64,000 bases of DNA. Source: Carnobacterium_A sp049673005. GTDB lineage: Bacteria > Bacillota > Bacilli > Lactobacillales > Carnobacteriaceae. Where the stretch lies: positions 62,001 through 126,000 of the forward strand of contig NZ_JBATXB010000111.1 in assembly GCF_049673005.1 (NCBI RefSeq), given 5' to 3'. A program made the position numbers and the translations under genes. A model generated the notes under the pieces. That model did no database searches. It saw only the letters and a list, made by a program, of their open reading frames with translations, and was not told the origin of the DNA. This document shows positions 8,964-18,251 of this stretch, one piece after another (position 1 is the first letter of the stretch; each line of letters begins with the position of its first letter).

Positions 8964-10124
8964 CTAATTATTCCCCATATATTCTGCTAATTTTTCCATT
9001 GCTGTTATTAGAGTAGCCATGCTAGCAGCATAACTAATACGAACATACCCTTCACCACCTGGACCAAATGAATCTCCAGGAATGAAAGCTACTTTACCTT
9101 TTTTTGCTAAATCTAAACAGAAATCCATGCTATCTTGAATGTAACCACTAGGTATTTTAGCAAATAAATAAAAAGCTCCATTTGGTTTAGGACAAGTAAA
9201 TCCAAGTTTTTGTAAACAATCATAAACATAGTCTCGTCGTTTTAGATACTCAACTTTCATAAGCTGCGCATCATCTTTACCATCTCTAAATGCAACTAAT
9301 GCTGCTTTTTGTGCCATAGTAGCTGTAGAAGTTATTAAAAACTGGTGTACTTTATTAATTTCTTGAATTAAATTAGCTGGTCCACAAAGTAAACCAATTC
9401 TCCAACCTGTCATAGCATGAGATTTTGAAACACCATTTATCACTAACGTTTGATCAGGGATAAATTTAGCGATTGAAACATGTGTACCACTATAAGTTAA
9501 CTCACTATATATTTCATCACTTAAAACAATGAGGTCATGTTTTTTCAACTCATTAGCTAAATTAATAACCTCGTCCCTTGTATAAGTAACGCCTGTAGGA
9601 TTATTAGGATAGTTTAACACAACCGCTTTTACACTTTCTCCATGCTCCAACAAAGCTTGTTGAACCATTTCTGGAGATAAAACAAAATGATTACTAGAGG
9701 TATCAATAAAAATAGGTGTGCATCTGCTAAGTATAGTAACAGGTATGTATCCAGGGAAAATAGGTGTAGGAATAATAACTTTTTCGCCTAGATTTAAGAT
9801 TCCAAATAATGCCGTATAAATTGCTTCTGTAGCACCTGCTGTAACTAAAATCTCTGATTTGGGATTGTAACTTAAGTCATACTTTTCTTTTAAAAAAGAT
9901 GAAGCCGCTTCTCGTAAAGGTAATTCACCTGCGGTTGGTGCATAATGTGTATGATTATTTTTAATAGCATCCATTCCAGCTATTTTAATGTGCTCCGGAG
10001 TATTAAAATCAGGTTCTCCTAAAGTTAATTTCGTTATTCCAGTAATTAGTGAAACTTCTGCATCAAACTTTAAGATCGAAGAAGGTTGTATCAGGGTTAA
10101 TTGTTCATTTAGATTGCTAGACAT
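8964..10124 (-). CDS. Class I/II PLP-dependent aminotransferase (PatA/AspC type)
   Basis: Fold-type I aminotransferase, 386 residues. PLP-binding features are visible: substrate/PLP Asn in NYPNNPTG (about 171-178), SDEIY with D203, and the Schiff-base lysine K234 in SKSHAMTGWRIG; the C-terminal arginine is in GYVRISYA. Such Lactobacillales proteins are annotated as aromatic-amino-acid or N-acetyl-LL-diaminopimelate aminotransferase (PatA); the sequence alone does not decide the substrate. The start ATG has GGAGGA five bases upstream; the five-residue longer reading begins inside that site. The membrane protein gene upstream lies 59 bases away on the same strand. Confidence 0.88.
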   Translation of the reverse strand: MSSNLNEQLTLIQPSSILKFDAEVSLITGITKLTLGEPDFNTPEHIKIAGMDAIKNNHTHYAPTAGELPLREAASSFLKEKYDLSYNPKSEILVTAGATEAIYTALFGILNLGEKVIIPTPIFPGYIPVTILSRCTPIFIDTSSNHFVLSPEMVQQALLEHGESVKAVVLNYPNNPTGVTYTRDEVINLANELKKHDLIVLSDEIYSELTYSGTHVSIAKFIPDQTLVINGVSKSHAMTGWRIGLLCGPANLIQEINKVHQFLITSTATMAQKAALVAFRDGKDDAQLMKVEYLKRRDYVYDCLQKLGFTCPKPNGAFYLFAKIPSGYIQDSMDFCLDLAKKGKVAFIPGDSFGPGGEGYVRISYAASMATLITAMEKLAEYMGNN

Positions 10125-10183
10125 AGTCTTCCTCCTCAAAATATAATAGTATTTTTCAATCGCTTTGCAAACCCATTCTCTGT

Positions 10184-10918
10184 TTAAATGAGCAGGAGCA
10201 ATAATGTATAGCCTATTACGCCCAATAAAAAGCTGGTCAAACTACTTTCTTTTTCTTCTGGTAATTCTTCTTTTAAAGCATTTAAAATAATTCCACCTAT
10301 TATAAATGCCTGTAGTATTGATAATACGAATTCATTTACTTCAGTTAGTACACCTACAAGCCACCCAAAAATAGGTGCTATTGCTAAAAGATACCTCGCG
10401 TATTGATCATATACTTTTATGTGGTCTCTTCTAAGGGACCAATCATTTGTTATAAAATGAACACTCAGTGCAATGAAATAAAAAAATATGCCATAGGAAT
10501 TATCAAACTGTTCTTTAACTAAAAGGTAGCCAATAATTGCATTATAGATAAAAAACGCGCTCATATGAATCCAAAAAACAGATGCATCTGCTTTAGTTTT
10601 TTCTTTTAATTGTAAATTATTTTTAGAACTTTTTGCTAAACGCTCTAAAGTATAGAATAAGACTAACCCTACTAATGCAATAATATAAATATGATTTTCT
10701 ATATGTCTCCAAATACTGTTCTCTAAACGATCTAATAAAATTAATTGATAGTCATTTAACTTTGGTAATAAATCAACAAAAACATAAGAAACCGCAACAC
10801 CGCCAGAAAAAGATAAAAACTTACTACGAGGCGCTTTATCTGCAAACCGCATATATTTTGAGGAATAGTGGATTAGGGTAAATCCCATAACACATAATAA
10901 ACTAATTATAAAATCCAT
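10184..10918 (-). CDS. Polytopic membrane protein, distantly ZIP-like
   Basis: 244 residues with roughly seven or eight hydrophobic segments. The overall arrangement (early FSGGVAVSYVFVDLLPKL segment, a charged cytoplasmic loop around residues 95-110, and a final pair FIIGGIILNALKEELPEE then FLLGVIGYTLLLLLI) resembles ZIP metal transporters, but the canonical HxxxE metal motif of helix IV is not evident, so function is not assigned. The start is the ATG with GAGG eight bases upstream; the TTG two codons earlier overlaps that site. Stands upstream of the aminotransferase gene with a short gap, possibly co-transcribed. Confidence 0.65.
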   Translation of the reverse strand: MDFIISLLCVMGFTLIHYSSKYMRFADKAPRSKFLSFSGGVAVSYVFVDLLPKLNDYQLILLDRLENSIWRHIENHIYIIALVGLVLFYTLERLAKSSKNNLQLKEKTKADASVFWIHMSAFFIYNAIIGYLLVKEQFDNSYGIFFYFIALSVHFITNDWSLRRDHIKVYDQYARYLLAIAPIFGWLVGVLTEVNEFVLSILQAFIIGGIILNALKEELPEEKESSLTSFLLGVIGYTLLLLLI

Positions 10919-11006
10919 TTGCAATACCTCTTTCGTTATTTATCAAAAATTATAATAAACTAAATAGGTAAACAAGATATATTTTTATGTTTATTGCTCA
11001 AAAAGA

Positions 11007-11050
11007 AAAAACTACTAATAAAGATTTTGTGATCTTATTAGTAGTTTTTT
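11007..11050. terminator. Intrinsic terminator after lepA
   Basis: Perfect 15-bp stem (11011-11025 with 11032-11046, ACTACTAATAAAGAT) and loop of 6, T-rich on both sides; on the minus strand it ends lepA. Confidence 0.85.
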
Positions 11051-11161
11051 ACAAAAAAGCATGTTTCATCTTAGAATAGTTAAAATTTCTTCGGTAGGCA
11101 AATGGTAGACAAATGTTGTTATTCTAGTATTTAATTAAACGTTAAACCTTGATAGGACGGT

Positions 11162-12988
11162 TTATTTATCGTCGTCTATCTTAAGAACGGACATGAACGC
11201 TTCTTGTGGAATTTCAACAGATCCGACTTGTTTCATTCGTTTTTTACCAGCTTTTTGTTTCTTCAGTAATTTTTGGCGACGTGTTACATCTCCACCATAC
11301 AACTTAGCCGTTACATCTTTACGTAATGCTTTAATTGTCGAACGAGAAAGTATTTTGCTACCTATTGCCGCTTGAATTGGTATTTCAAACTGTTGTCGAG
11401 GAATAATACTTCTTAATTTTTCAACGATAGCTTTCCCTCGATTATAAGAAAAGTCATTATGAACTATAAAGCTTAACGCATCTACATTTTCTCCATTTAA
11501 GAGGATATCCATTTTCGCTAAACGACTAACTCTATAACCTATCATCTCATAGTCTAATGAAGCATAGCCTTTAGTACTAGATTTTAGTTTATCGAAGAAA
11601 TCATACACGATTTCAGACAAAGGAATTTCATAAACAACATTAACTCGATTGTTATCTAAATAATCTAGCGCAATAAAGTTGCCTCGTTTGTGTTGTGCTA
11701 TCTCCATAACCGTTCCTACATAATCATTTGGCACCATAATATTCGCTTTTACGTAAGGTTCTTCAATAGACTCAATAACACCAGGTTCTGGCATGTCTGC
11801 TGGGTTTGAAACCACTAATTGGGTTTGATTCGTTAAATTGACATGATAGATAACTGAAGGCGCTGTTGTAATGAGGTCTAAATTGAACTCTCTTTCAAGT
11901 CTTTCCTGAACTACATCCATGTGTAGAAGTCCTAAAAATCCACACCTGAAACCAAATCCTAATGCTTGTGAAGTTTCTGCTTCGAATTGTAAAGCCGCAT
12001 CGTTCAGCTCTAATTTTTCTAAGGCTTCACGTAAATCAGTAAAACGTGATGAATCAACTGGATACATACCACAATAGACCATAGGGTTCATTTTTCTATA
12101 GCCAGGCAATGCTTCTGACGCTGGATTATTTGCTAATGTTATTGTATCCCCAACACGTGCATCTTGGACAGTTTTTATATTAGCTGTAACATAGCCTACA
12201 TCACCAACCATTAAAAAGTCTCTTTTGATTGGTTTAGGTGAGAAAACGCCAACTTCCGCAACTTCAAATGTTTTATTCGTATTCATTAATTTCATTGTGT
12301 CGCCTGTCTTAATAATACCATCCATCACGCGTATATTTAAAACCACACCACGATAGGAATCATAGGCTGAGTCAAAAATTAATGCCTTCAATGGGGCATC
12401 TAAATCACCATCAGGAGCTGGAACTTTCTCAACAATTTGCTCTAAAATATCTTCGATACCTAAACCAATTTTAGCACTAGCTAATACAGCCTCACTTGCA
12501 TCTAGTCCAATGATGTCCTCAACTTCTTGTCTGACTCTTTCAGGATCCGCAGCAGGTAAATCAATTTTATTTATAACCGGAAGGATTTCTAATTCGTTAT
12601 CTAAAGCTAAATAAACATTAGCTAACGTTTGAGCTTCAATCCCTTGTGCAGCATCTACAACAAGTATAGCTCCCTCACAAGCGGCTAAACTCCTTGAAAC
12701 TTCATACGTAAAGTCGACGTGTCCTGGAGTATCAATTAAATGAAAAGTATAATTTTCACCATTTTTAGCTGCATAATTTAACTCTACAGTATTTAATTTA
12801 ATTGTTATTCCTCTTTCACGCTCTAAATCCATTGAATCTAAAAGTTGTTCTTGCATATCACGATCTGCTACTGTGCGCGTCATTTGTAAAATACGGTCTG
12901 CTAAAGTAGATTTACCATGGTCAATATGAGCGATTATAGAAAAATTTCGCATATTTTTTTGTCTTTCAATTAATTCTTTTTTATTCAT
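11162..12988 (-). CDS. lepA: Elongation factor 4 (LepA GTPase)
   Basis: Ribosome-associated translational GTPase that acts on stalled or mispositioned ribosomes and in 30S biogenesis. G1 HIDHGKST, G2 region RGITIKLNTV, G3 DTPGHVDF and G4 NKIDLP are present, followed by EF-G-like domains II, III and V and the LepA-specific C-terminal domain (YGGDVTRRQKLLKKQKAGKKRMK). The 608-residue length is standard. The ribosome site is weak (AGG about 13 bases upstream). It has its own extended -10 promoter and terminator, so is monocistronic; its position downstream of hrcA-dnaJ is common in Firmicutes. Confidence 0.97.
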   Translation of the reverse strand: MNKKELIERQKNMRNFSIIAHIDHGKSTLADRILQMTRTVADRDMQEQLLDSMDLERERGITIKLNTVELNYAAKNGENYTFHLIDTPGHVDFTYEVSRSLAACEGAILVVDAAQGIEAQTLANVYLALDNELEILPVINKIDLPAADPERVRQEVEDIIGLDASEAVLASAKIGLGIEDILEQIVEKVPAPDGDLDAPLKALIFDSAYDSYRGVVLNIRVMDGIIKTGDTMKLMNTNKTFEVAEVGVFSPKPIKRDFLMVGDVGYVTANIKTVQDARVGDTITLANNPASEALPGYRKMNPMVYCGMYPVDSSRFTDLREALEKLELNDAALQFEAETSQALGFGFRCGFLGLLHMDVVQERLEREFNLDLITTAPSVIYHVNLTNQTQLVVSNPADMPEPGVIESIEEPYVKANIMVPNDYVGTVMEIAQHKRGNFIALDYLDNNRVNVVYEIPLSEIVYDFFDKLKSSTKGYASLDYEMIGYRVSRLAKMDILLNGENVDALSFIVHNDFSYNRGKAIVEKLRSIIPRQQFEIPIQAAIGSKILSRSTIKALRKDVTAKLYGGDVTRRQKLLKKQKAGKKRMKQVGSVEIPQEAFMSVLKIDDDK

Positions 12989-13036
12989 TTAATTAATGCC
13001 TACTTCCATGTTTTATTCCAAAAAGTGTCACTTTAA

Positions 13037-13065
13037 ATTATAACAGTCAAATGCCTTAATTACAA
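13037..13065 (-). promoter_or_regulatory. Promoter of lepA (extended -10)
   Basis: Minus strand TTGTAA (13065-13060), 17-base spacer, TGTTATAAT extended -10 with TATAAT at 13042-13037. Confidence 0.65.
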
Positions 13066-13091
13066 TGTTTAGAATAACTGCTTTCAACGAA

Positions 13092-13120
13092 AAAAGAAGC
13101 CTAGATACCTAGACTTCTTT
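13092..13120 (-). terminator. Intrinsic terminator after dnaJ
   Basis: GAAG-CTAG stem: minus strand GAAGTCTAG, loop GTAT, CTAGGCTTC, followed by TTTTTT. Ends the hrcA-grpE-dnaK-dnaJ operon. Confidence 0.8.
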
Positions 13121-13129
13121 TCATTGTTT

Positions 13130-14281
13130 TTATTTCCAATCTTTTTTAAAAGCATCTTTTACTTTCCCAAAAAGTGATTCATCTTGTTCGGTTACTTCAA
13201 TGCCACTTTCTTTTGCAAAATCGCGTAAAATTCGTTTTTGTTCTGAAGATAAATCTTTTGGTGTAATTATTTTTATTTTAACGTGTTGATCGCCGTTACC
13301 AGCCCCTCTTAAACGCGGAGCTCCTTTAGCTTTCAACCTAAAATTAGTACCTGTCTGAGTTCCTGCTGGGATTTTTAGTTTAACTTTACCGTGAACAGTA
13401 GGTACTTCTATCTCATCACCTAAGGCGGCTTGTATAAAGCTAATTGGTAGTTCATAGTAAATTTCTGAGCCATCACGATCAAATAAATCGCTAGATTTCA
13501 CCCGGAAAACAACGTATAAATCTCCATACGGTCCACCATTTTTCCCGGCTTCTCCTTGACCATTTAGTCGCATCTGATTTCCATCCTCAACACCTGCTGG
13601 AACGGTTACTTTTACAGAATGCTTTTCTTTAGAACGACCAGAACCGTAACAAGTAGGACATTTTTCTTTAATTTCTTTACCCTTTCCTCCACAAACATCA
13701 CATGTCTGACGAGTCATTACACGACCAAGAGGTGTATTGCGCTCTACATTTAATGTTCCTGCACCATGACACTTAGTACAAGTTACTGGGTGTGTTCCAG
13801 GCTTAGCGCCATCTCCATGACATGTTTTACATTCTGCTTCCCTATTGTATTGGATGGTTGCTTCTTTACCGAAGATGGCTTCTTCGAATTCTAAGTCCAT
13901 TCGATATTGCAAATCTTCTCCCTGTCTTGGAGCATTAGGATTAGCTGTACGACCTCCGCCACCGAAGAAAGATTCAAAGATATCTTCAAATCCTCCGCCG
14001 CCGAAACCGCCGCCGCCAAATCCTCCACCAAATCCTCCGCCACCATTACCAAAATTAGGATCGGTACTGGCATGACCGTATTGGTCATATGCAGCTCGTT
14101 TATTTCCGTCACTTAGTACTTCATACGCTTCAGTGATTTCTTTAAACTTTGCATCTGCATCTGCTTCCTTATTTATGTCTGGATGAAATTGTTTTGATAG
14201 TTTACGATACGCTTTTTTAATTTCTGGATCTGTAGCACTTTTTGATACGCCTAAAATTTCATAATAATCTCTTTTTGCCAT
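13130..14281 (-). CDS. dnaJ: Chaperone DnaJ (Hsp40)
   Basis: Cochaperone that delivers substrates to DnaK and stimulates its ATPase. J-domain with HPD in QFHPDINKEAD (residues 1-70), a glycine/phenylalanine-rich linker with tandem GGGF units (about 75-105), the cysteine-rich zinc domain with four CxxCxGxG repeats (CKTCHGDG, CTKCHGAG, CDVCGGKG, CPTCYGSG) and the two C-terminal beta-sandwich domains. Type I DnaJ, 383 residues, complete. GGAGGG lies upstream of the ATG. A terminator-like hairpin separates it from dnaK, which would lower its expression relative to dnaK. Confidence 0.97.
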   Translation of the reverse strand: MAKRDYYEILGVSKSATDPEIKKAYRKLSKQFHPDINKEADADAKFKEITEAYEVLSDGNKRAAYDQYGHASTDPNFGNGGGGFGGGFGGGGFGGGGFEDIFESFFGGGGRTANPNAPRQGEDLQYRMDLEFEEAIFGKEATIQYNREAECKTCHGDGAKPGTHPVTCTKCHGAGTLNVERNTPLGRVMTRQTCDVCGGKGKEIKEKCPTCYGSGRSKEKHSVKVTVPAGVEDGNQMRLNGQGEAGKNGGPYGDLYVVFRVKSSDLFDRDGSEIYYELPISFIQAALGDEIEVPTVHGKVKLKIPAGTQTGTNFRLKAKGAPRLRGAGNGDQHVKIKIITPKDLSSEQKRILRDFAKESGIEVTEQDESLFGKVKDAFKKDWK

Positions 14282-14366
14282 AATATCCCTCCATCGTCAC
14301 AAAGATAACTCTTCATAGAATACGATTACTAAAACTCAACTTCAAGAGCATATCATATCTAGAAGA

Positions 14367-14396
14367 AAAAGCCAAAAGCATTTTGCCTTGGCTTTT
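14367..14396 (-). terminator. Hairpin with T-rich tail between dnaK and dnaJ
   Basis: Arms AAAAGCCAA (14367-14375) and TTGGCTTTT (14388-14396); minus strand tail TTTTTCTTC. Probably a leaky terminator or processing site within the heat-shock operon, since dnaJ has no strong promoter of its own. Confidence 0.65.
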
Positions 14397-14418
14397 ACTT
14401 TATCATCCTATTTGTTGA

Positions 14419-16245
14419 TTATTTGTTGTCATCTACTTCTTCAAAATCAGCATCAACAACATCGTCATCTCCACTTTGTGCAGCTTCAGGGTTAGCTTCT
14501 GCTTGCTCTTGAGCAGCCTGTTCATAAAGTTTAACCGTTAAAGCTTGTACGATTTCATTTAATTCATCACGTTTTGTTTTCATTGCTTCTAAATCATTAG
14601 ACTCAACAGCAGCTTTTAATTCATCACGAACACCTTCAGCTTTTTTAACTTCTGCTTCGTCTACTTTGCCTTCTAATTCACCTAACGTTTTTTCTACTTG
14701 GAATAATAATTGATCTACTTCGTTACGTAAATCAACTTCTTCTTTACGTGCTTTATCAGCTTCAGCATTAGCTTCAGCATCTTTAACCATGCGTTCAATT
14801 TCTTCATCAGATAGACCTGAAGATGATTTAATTGTAATAGTTTGCTCTTTTTGAGTTCCCAAATCTTTCGCGCGTACGTTAACGATTCCGTTTTTATCAA
14901 TATCAAATGATACTTCAATTTGTGGAATTCCACGAGGAGCTGCAGGAATATCAGTTAATTGGAAACGTCCTAAAGTTTTGTTATCTGTAGCCATTGGACG
15001 CTCACCTTGTAAAACATGTACATCAACTGCAGGTTGATTATCTGCTGCTGTTGAGAATACTTGTGATTTAGTTGTTGGAATCGTTGTGTTTCTGTCGATT
15101 AATTTTGTAAACACACCACCCATTGTCTCAATTCCTAATGATAATGGTGTAACATCTAATAATACGATATCTTTAACATCACCAGTAAGAACACCTGCTT
15201 GAATAGCAGCTCCCATAGCAACTACTTCGTCAGGGTTAACTGATTTGTTTGGTTCTTTGCCTGTCTCTTTGCGAACAGCTTCTACTACTGCAGGAATACG
15301 AGTAGAGCCACCAACCAAGATAATTTCATCTACTTCAGAAGCAGACAGTCCAGCATCTTTTAAAGCCTGACGAACAGGGTTTTTTGTGCGTTCTACTAAA
15401 TCATAAGTTAATTCATCAAATTTAGCACGAGTTAAGTTAACTTCTAAGTGTAAAGGACCTGATTCTCCAGCCGTAATGAATGGCAAGCTGATTTGTGTTG
15501 AAGTAACACCTGATAAATCTTTTTTAGCTTTTTCAGCTGCATCTTTCAAACGTTGAACGGCCATTTTATCTTTTGACAAATCAATTCCATTATCTTTTTT
15601 GAACTCTTCTGCAAGATACGCAATGATTTTTTCATCAAAGTCATCTCCACCTAAATGGTTGTCTCCTGCTGTAGAAAGAACATCAAATACTCCGTCTCCT
15701 AATTCAAGGATAGATACGTCAAATGTACCACCACCAAGGTCAAATACAAGAACTTTTTCTTCTTTATCTGTTTTATCTAAACCGTATGCCAGTGCTGCAG
15801 CAGTTGGCTCGTTAATGATTCTTTCTACTTCTAAACCAGCAATTTTACCAGCGTCTTTAGTTGCTTGGCGTTGTGCGTCATTGAAATAAGCAGGAACTGT
15901 GATAACAGCTTTATCCACTTTTTCTCCTAAATAGCTTTCAGCATATCCTTTTAAATATTGTAAAATAGTTGCTGAAATCTCTTGAGGTGTGTATTTTTTC
16001 CCATCAACATCAACACTGTAACCAGACTCACCGATATGGCGTTTAATAGAGCCAATTGTGTGTGGGTTTGTAACTGCTTGACGTTTAGCAACTTCTCCTA
16101 CTTGCATTTCTCCGTTTTTAAATGCAACTACGGATGGTGTAGTTCTATTTCCTTCTGGATTTGCTATAATTTTAGCTTCTCCACCTTCTAAAATAGCTAC
16201 TGCTGAATTTGTTGTACCTAAGTCAATACCAATTATTTTACTCAT
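14419..16245 (-). CDS. dnaK: Chaperone DnaK (Hsp70)
   Basis: ATP-dependent chaperone of the DnaK-DnaJ-GrpE cycle. The nucleotide-binding domain opens IGIDLGTTNSAVAI and contains VFDLGGGTFDVSIL and the phosphate-binding VGGSTRIPAV; the interdomain linker reads DVVLLDVTPLSLG-like (KDIVLLDVTPLSL), and the substrate domain and helical lid follow, ending in the EEVD-like acidic tail DADFEEVDDNK. 608 residues, full length for a Gram-positive DnaK. AGGGG precedes the ATG. Third gene of the CIRCE-controlled operon. Confidence 0.98.
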   Translation of the reverse strand: MSKIIGIDLGTTNSAVAILEGGEAKIIANPEGNRTTPSVVAFKNGEMQVGEVAKRQAVTNPHTIGSIKRHIGESGYSVDVDGKKYTPQEISATILQYLKGYAESYLGEKVDKAVITVPAYFNDAQRQATKDAGKIAGLEVERIINEPTAAALAYGLDKTDKEEKVLVFDLGGGTFDVSILELGDGVFDVLSTAGDNHLGGDDFDEKIIAYLAEEFKKDNGIDLSKDKMAVQRLKDAAEKAKKDLSGVTSTQISLPFITAGESGPLHLEVNLTRAKFDELTYDLVERTKNPVRQALKDAGLSASEVDEIILVGGSTRIPAVVEAVRKETGKEPNKSVNPDEVVAMGAAIQAGVLTGDVKDIVLLDVTPLSLGIETMGGVFTKLIDRNTTIPTTKSQVFSTAADNQPAVDVHVLQGERPMATDNKTLGRFQLTDIPAAPRGIPQIEVSFDIDKNGIVNVRAKDLGTQKEQTITIKSSSGLSDEEIERMVKDAEANAEADKARKEEVDLRNEVDQLLFQVEKTLGELEGKVDEAEVKKAEGVRDELKAAVESNDLEAMKTKRDELNEIVQALTVKLYEQAAQEQAEANPEAAQSGDDDVVDADFEEVDDNK

Positions 16246-16293
16246 TTTTAATTACCCCTTTTTATTATAGTTTATTTTACTTCATTTGAGCTT

Positions 16294-16854
16294 TTATTGA
16301 GCAACAATAACCATTGCTGGTCTTAAAACTCTATCTTTTAAAGAATAACCTTTTTGAAATACATTTACAACTGTATCGGCTTCTTGTCCTTCTTCTAGAG
16401 GTGCTGTTTGAATTGCTTGATGATAATTTGGATCAAAAGGTTGATTTAACGGGTCAATAACTTCAATACCTTCATTTTTCAAGGCAACTTTGACTGACTC
16501 CATCACCATCTCTAATCCTTTTTTCAAACTCTCGCCTTGAGCGTCTGTAACTTCAATGGCCAAAGCACGTTCTAAATTGTCTATCACTGGTAATAATTCC
16601 GTAGCCAATGATTGTGAACGGTACTTAGCAGTATCTTCTTTTTCTTTTTGGTTTCTTTTACGCATATTAGCTAACTCAGCCTGTAAACGAAGATACTGAT
16701 CTTCTTTCTCATCTAAATCATTTTTCATTTTCTCTAATTCATCGATTTCTTCAATTTCTTCAATGATGTCACTCTCTTCAGATTGAATTTCTTCAACGGT
16801 TTCAGGAGAATCTTCACTAGTGTTTTTATTCGTTTCTTCTTGATTTTCATTCAT
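16294..16854 (-). CDS. grpE: Nucleotide exchange factor GrpE
   Basis: Releases ADP from DnaK. 186 residues: an acidic, disordered N-terminus (~40 residues rich in Glu), the long dimerising coiled coil (LDEKEDQYLRLQAELANMRKR) and the C-terminal beta domain (NPNYHQAIQTAP-type FDPNYHQAI, KGYSLKDRVLRPAMV). GGAG lies nine bases before the ATG. Located between hrcA and dnaK with short gaps, as expected for this operon. Confidence 0.97.
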   Translation of the reverse strand: MNENQEETNKNTSEDSPETVEEIQSEESDIIEEIEEIDELEKMKNDLDEKEDQYLRLQAELANMRKRNQKEKEDTAKYRSQSLATELLPVIDNLERALAIEVTDAQGESLKKGLEMVMESVKVALKNEGIEVIDPLNQPFDPNYHQAIQTAPLEEGQEADTVVNVFQKGYSLKDRVLRPAMVIVAQ

Positions 16855-16874
16855 CCTACATCGCTCCTTTTTGA

Positions 16875-17912
16875 TTAATCTTCCATTGAATGGTAGTAAT
16901 CCATTACTTTTTTTGAAAGCTCATTTCTAAAAACATCGACTAAGCTAATCATTTTTGAATAAGGCATGCTAGTCGGTCCTAACAAAGCAATCATTCCTGT
17001 TCCATAACCTATAACGTTATAGCTTGCAGTTATCAGGCTAAATCCCTCGAATCGTTCATCGTCTAGCTCTTGACCAATCTTAACCTCAATCCCACTTTGA
17101 GGAGGAGTTAATAAATGTGCTAAATCACGTTGATCTTCCATTAAAGAATAAATTAATTTGAATTTCTCAACATTCATTCCGTTAGAATAGTCTAGCATAT
17201 TCATTCTTCCACCTACATGTATCTGATCACGTCCAGTTTGTAGTATAAAGGTGTCGAGTGCTGAAGAAATACCTGCTGCTGATTTAGCATACTTATTAAT
17301 TAATGCAGGAATTTCTGTTTCGAGTTTTTTAAATACTTCGATCAAGGTATGACCCACTAATCGTTCATTAAAAATATTCACCATTTTTTCTAAGTCCTTA
17401 GGCTGGATTGTTTTCGGTAAAGAAAACATTTGATTTTCAACATGCCCTTTATCTGTCACTAGTATCACCATTACTTTATTTTCAGTTAACGGAACTAATC
17501 TAAAGCCAGTCAATCGGCTATCTTTCAACTCCGGTCCTAAAGAAATAGCGGTATAACTAGTTAATTGCGAAAGAACTTCAGCAGATTGGATAACAATTTC
17601 ATCTAACTGATGAAAATCGTTACTAAACGATTTCTTTATCGTTATCAAATCCTTTTTCTGAACTTCCATCGGATGGATAAGATGGTCAACATAAAAACGA
17701 TACCCTTTAATTGAAGGGATTCTTCCTGAAGAAGAATGAGTTTTTTCAATAAACCCTAGCTCCTCTAAACGAACCATTTCATTACGAATGGTAGCGGAAC
17801 TATAACTCAATCCTGCTTCATTCATTAATGTCTTAGATCCAATCGGAGTGCCATAATTTGTGTAGAGAAAAATGATGGATTTTAATATGAGAATTTGTCT
17901 TTCCGTTAACAT
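16875..17912 (-). CDS. hrcA: Heat-inducible transcription repressor HrcA
   Basis: DNA-binding repressor of class I heat-shock genes; it binds CIRCE and needs GroE for activity. N-terminal winged helix-turn-helix (MLTERQILILKSII ... GLSYSSATIRNEMVRLEELG), then a GAF-like domain and dimerisation segment. 345 residues, full length. GAGGTGATGTTACT precedes the ATG, and a CIRCE element lies 20 bases upstream, so the gene is autoregulated. First gene of hrcA-grpE-dnaK-dnaJ. Confidence 0.97.
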   Translation of the reverse strand: MLTERQILILKSIIFLYTNYGTPIGSKTLMNEAGLSYSSATIRNEMVRLEELGFIEKTHSSSGRIPSIKGYRFYVDHLIHPMEVQKKDLITIKKSFSNDFHQLDEIVIQSAEVLSQLTSYTAISLGPELKDSRLTGFRLVPLTENKVMVILVTDKGHVENQMFSLPKTIQPKDLEKMVNIFNERLVGHTLIEVFKKLETEIPALINKYAKSAAGISSALDTFILQTGRDQIHVGGRMNMLDYSNGMNVEKFKLIYSLMEDQRDLAHLLTPPQSGIEVKIGQELDDERFEGFSLITASYNVIGYGTGMIALLGPTSMPYSKMISLVDVFRNELSKKVMDYYHSMED

Positions 17913-17931
17913 AGTAACATCACCTCTTTAT

Positions 17932-17958
17932 TTAGCACTTAAGATAGATGAGTGCTAA
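17932..17958 (-). promoter_or_regulatory. CIRCE operator of the hrcA operon
   Basis: TTAGCACTC-N9-AAGTGCTAA read on the minus strand; the right arm differs from the GAGTGCTAA consensus in one base. It sits between the -10 box and the hrcA ribosome site. Confidence 0.93.
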
Positions 17959-17968
17959 CACAAGTATT

Positions 17969-17997
17969 AATTTACCAAAGATATTCATACCTGTCAA
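17969..17997 (-). promoter_or_regulatory. Sigma-A promoter of hrcA-grpE-dnaK-dnaJ
   Basis: Minus strand perfect TTGACA (17997-17992), 17-base spacer, TAAATT (17974-17969), immediately upstream of CIRCE. Confidence 0.75.
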
Positions 17998-18105
17998 CGA
18001 TTATTACTTTTTTTATACAAAAAATTATTTATTATTTAAAATTTAGTCCTTAAGGCTTAATTTACTTACTAAAGCTTTCTTAAGGTCTTTTTTATATGAA
18101 AAATA

Positions 18106-18119
18106 TTAGTTTAAACTAA
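18106..18119. repeat. 14-bp perfect palindrome in hrcA-ribF spacer
   Basis: TTAGTTTAAACTAA, about 110 bases upstream of the hrcA -35 box. No regulator recognised; in AT-rich DNA this could be chance. The remaining spacer 17998-18178 shows no ORF. Confidence 0.3.
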
Positions 18120-18178
18120 ATAAATCTTGCTACAAATTTTTATTCAGTCAAATTAAATAATTAAACGTTAAAGTAAAT

Positions 18179-18218
18179 AAACCCGACAGTTAGATCAGAT
18201 AACCTAACTGTTGGGTTT
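18179..18218 (-). terminator. Hairpin after ribF
   Basis: 15-bp stem AAACCCGACAGTTAG (18179-18193) with CTAACTGTTGGGTTT (18204-18218), one wobble. The minus-strand tail TTTATTTACTTT is only moderately T-rich. Confidence 0.75.
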
Positions 18219-18251
18219 ATTTCATCTTCCTTATAAAAGGATATCTTTTTT

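Noticed and set aside
13845..14075. Proline-rich antisense ORF within dnaJ
   Set aside because: It is the reverse complement of the Gly/Phe-rich linker codons; no ribosome site.
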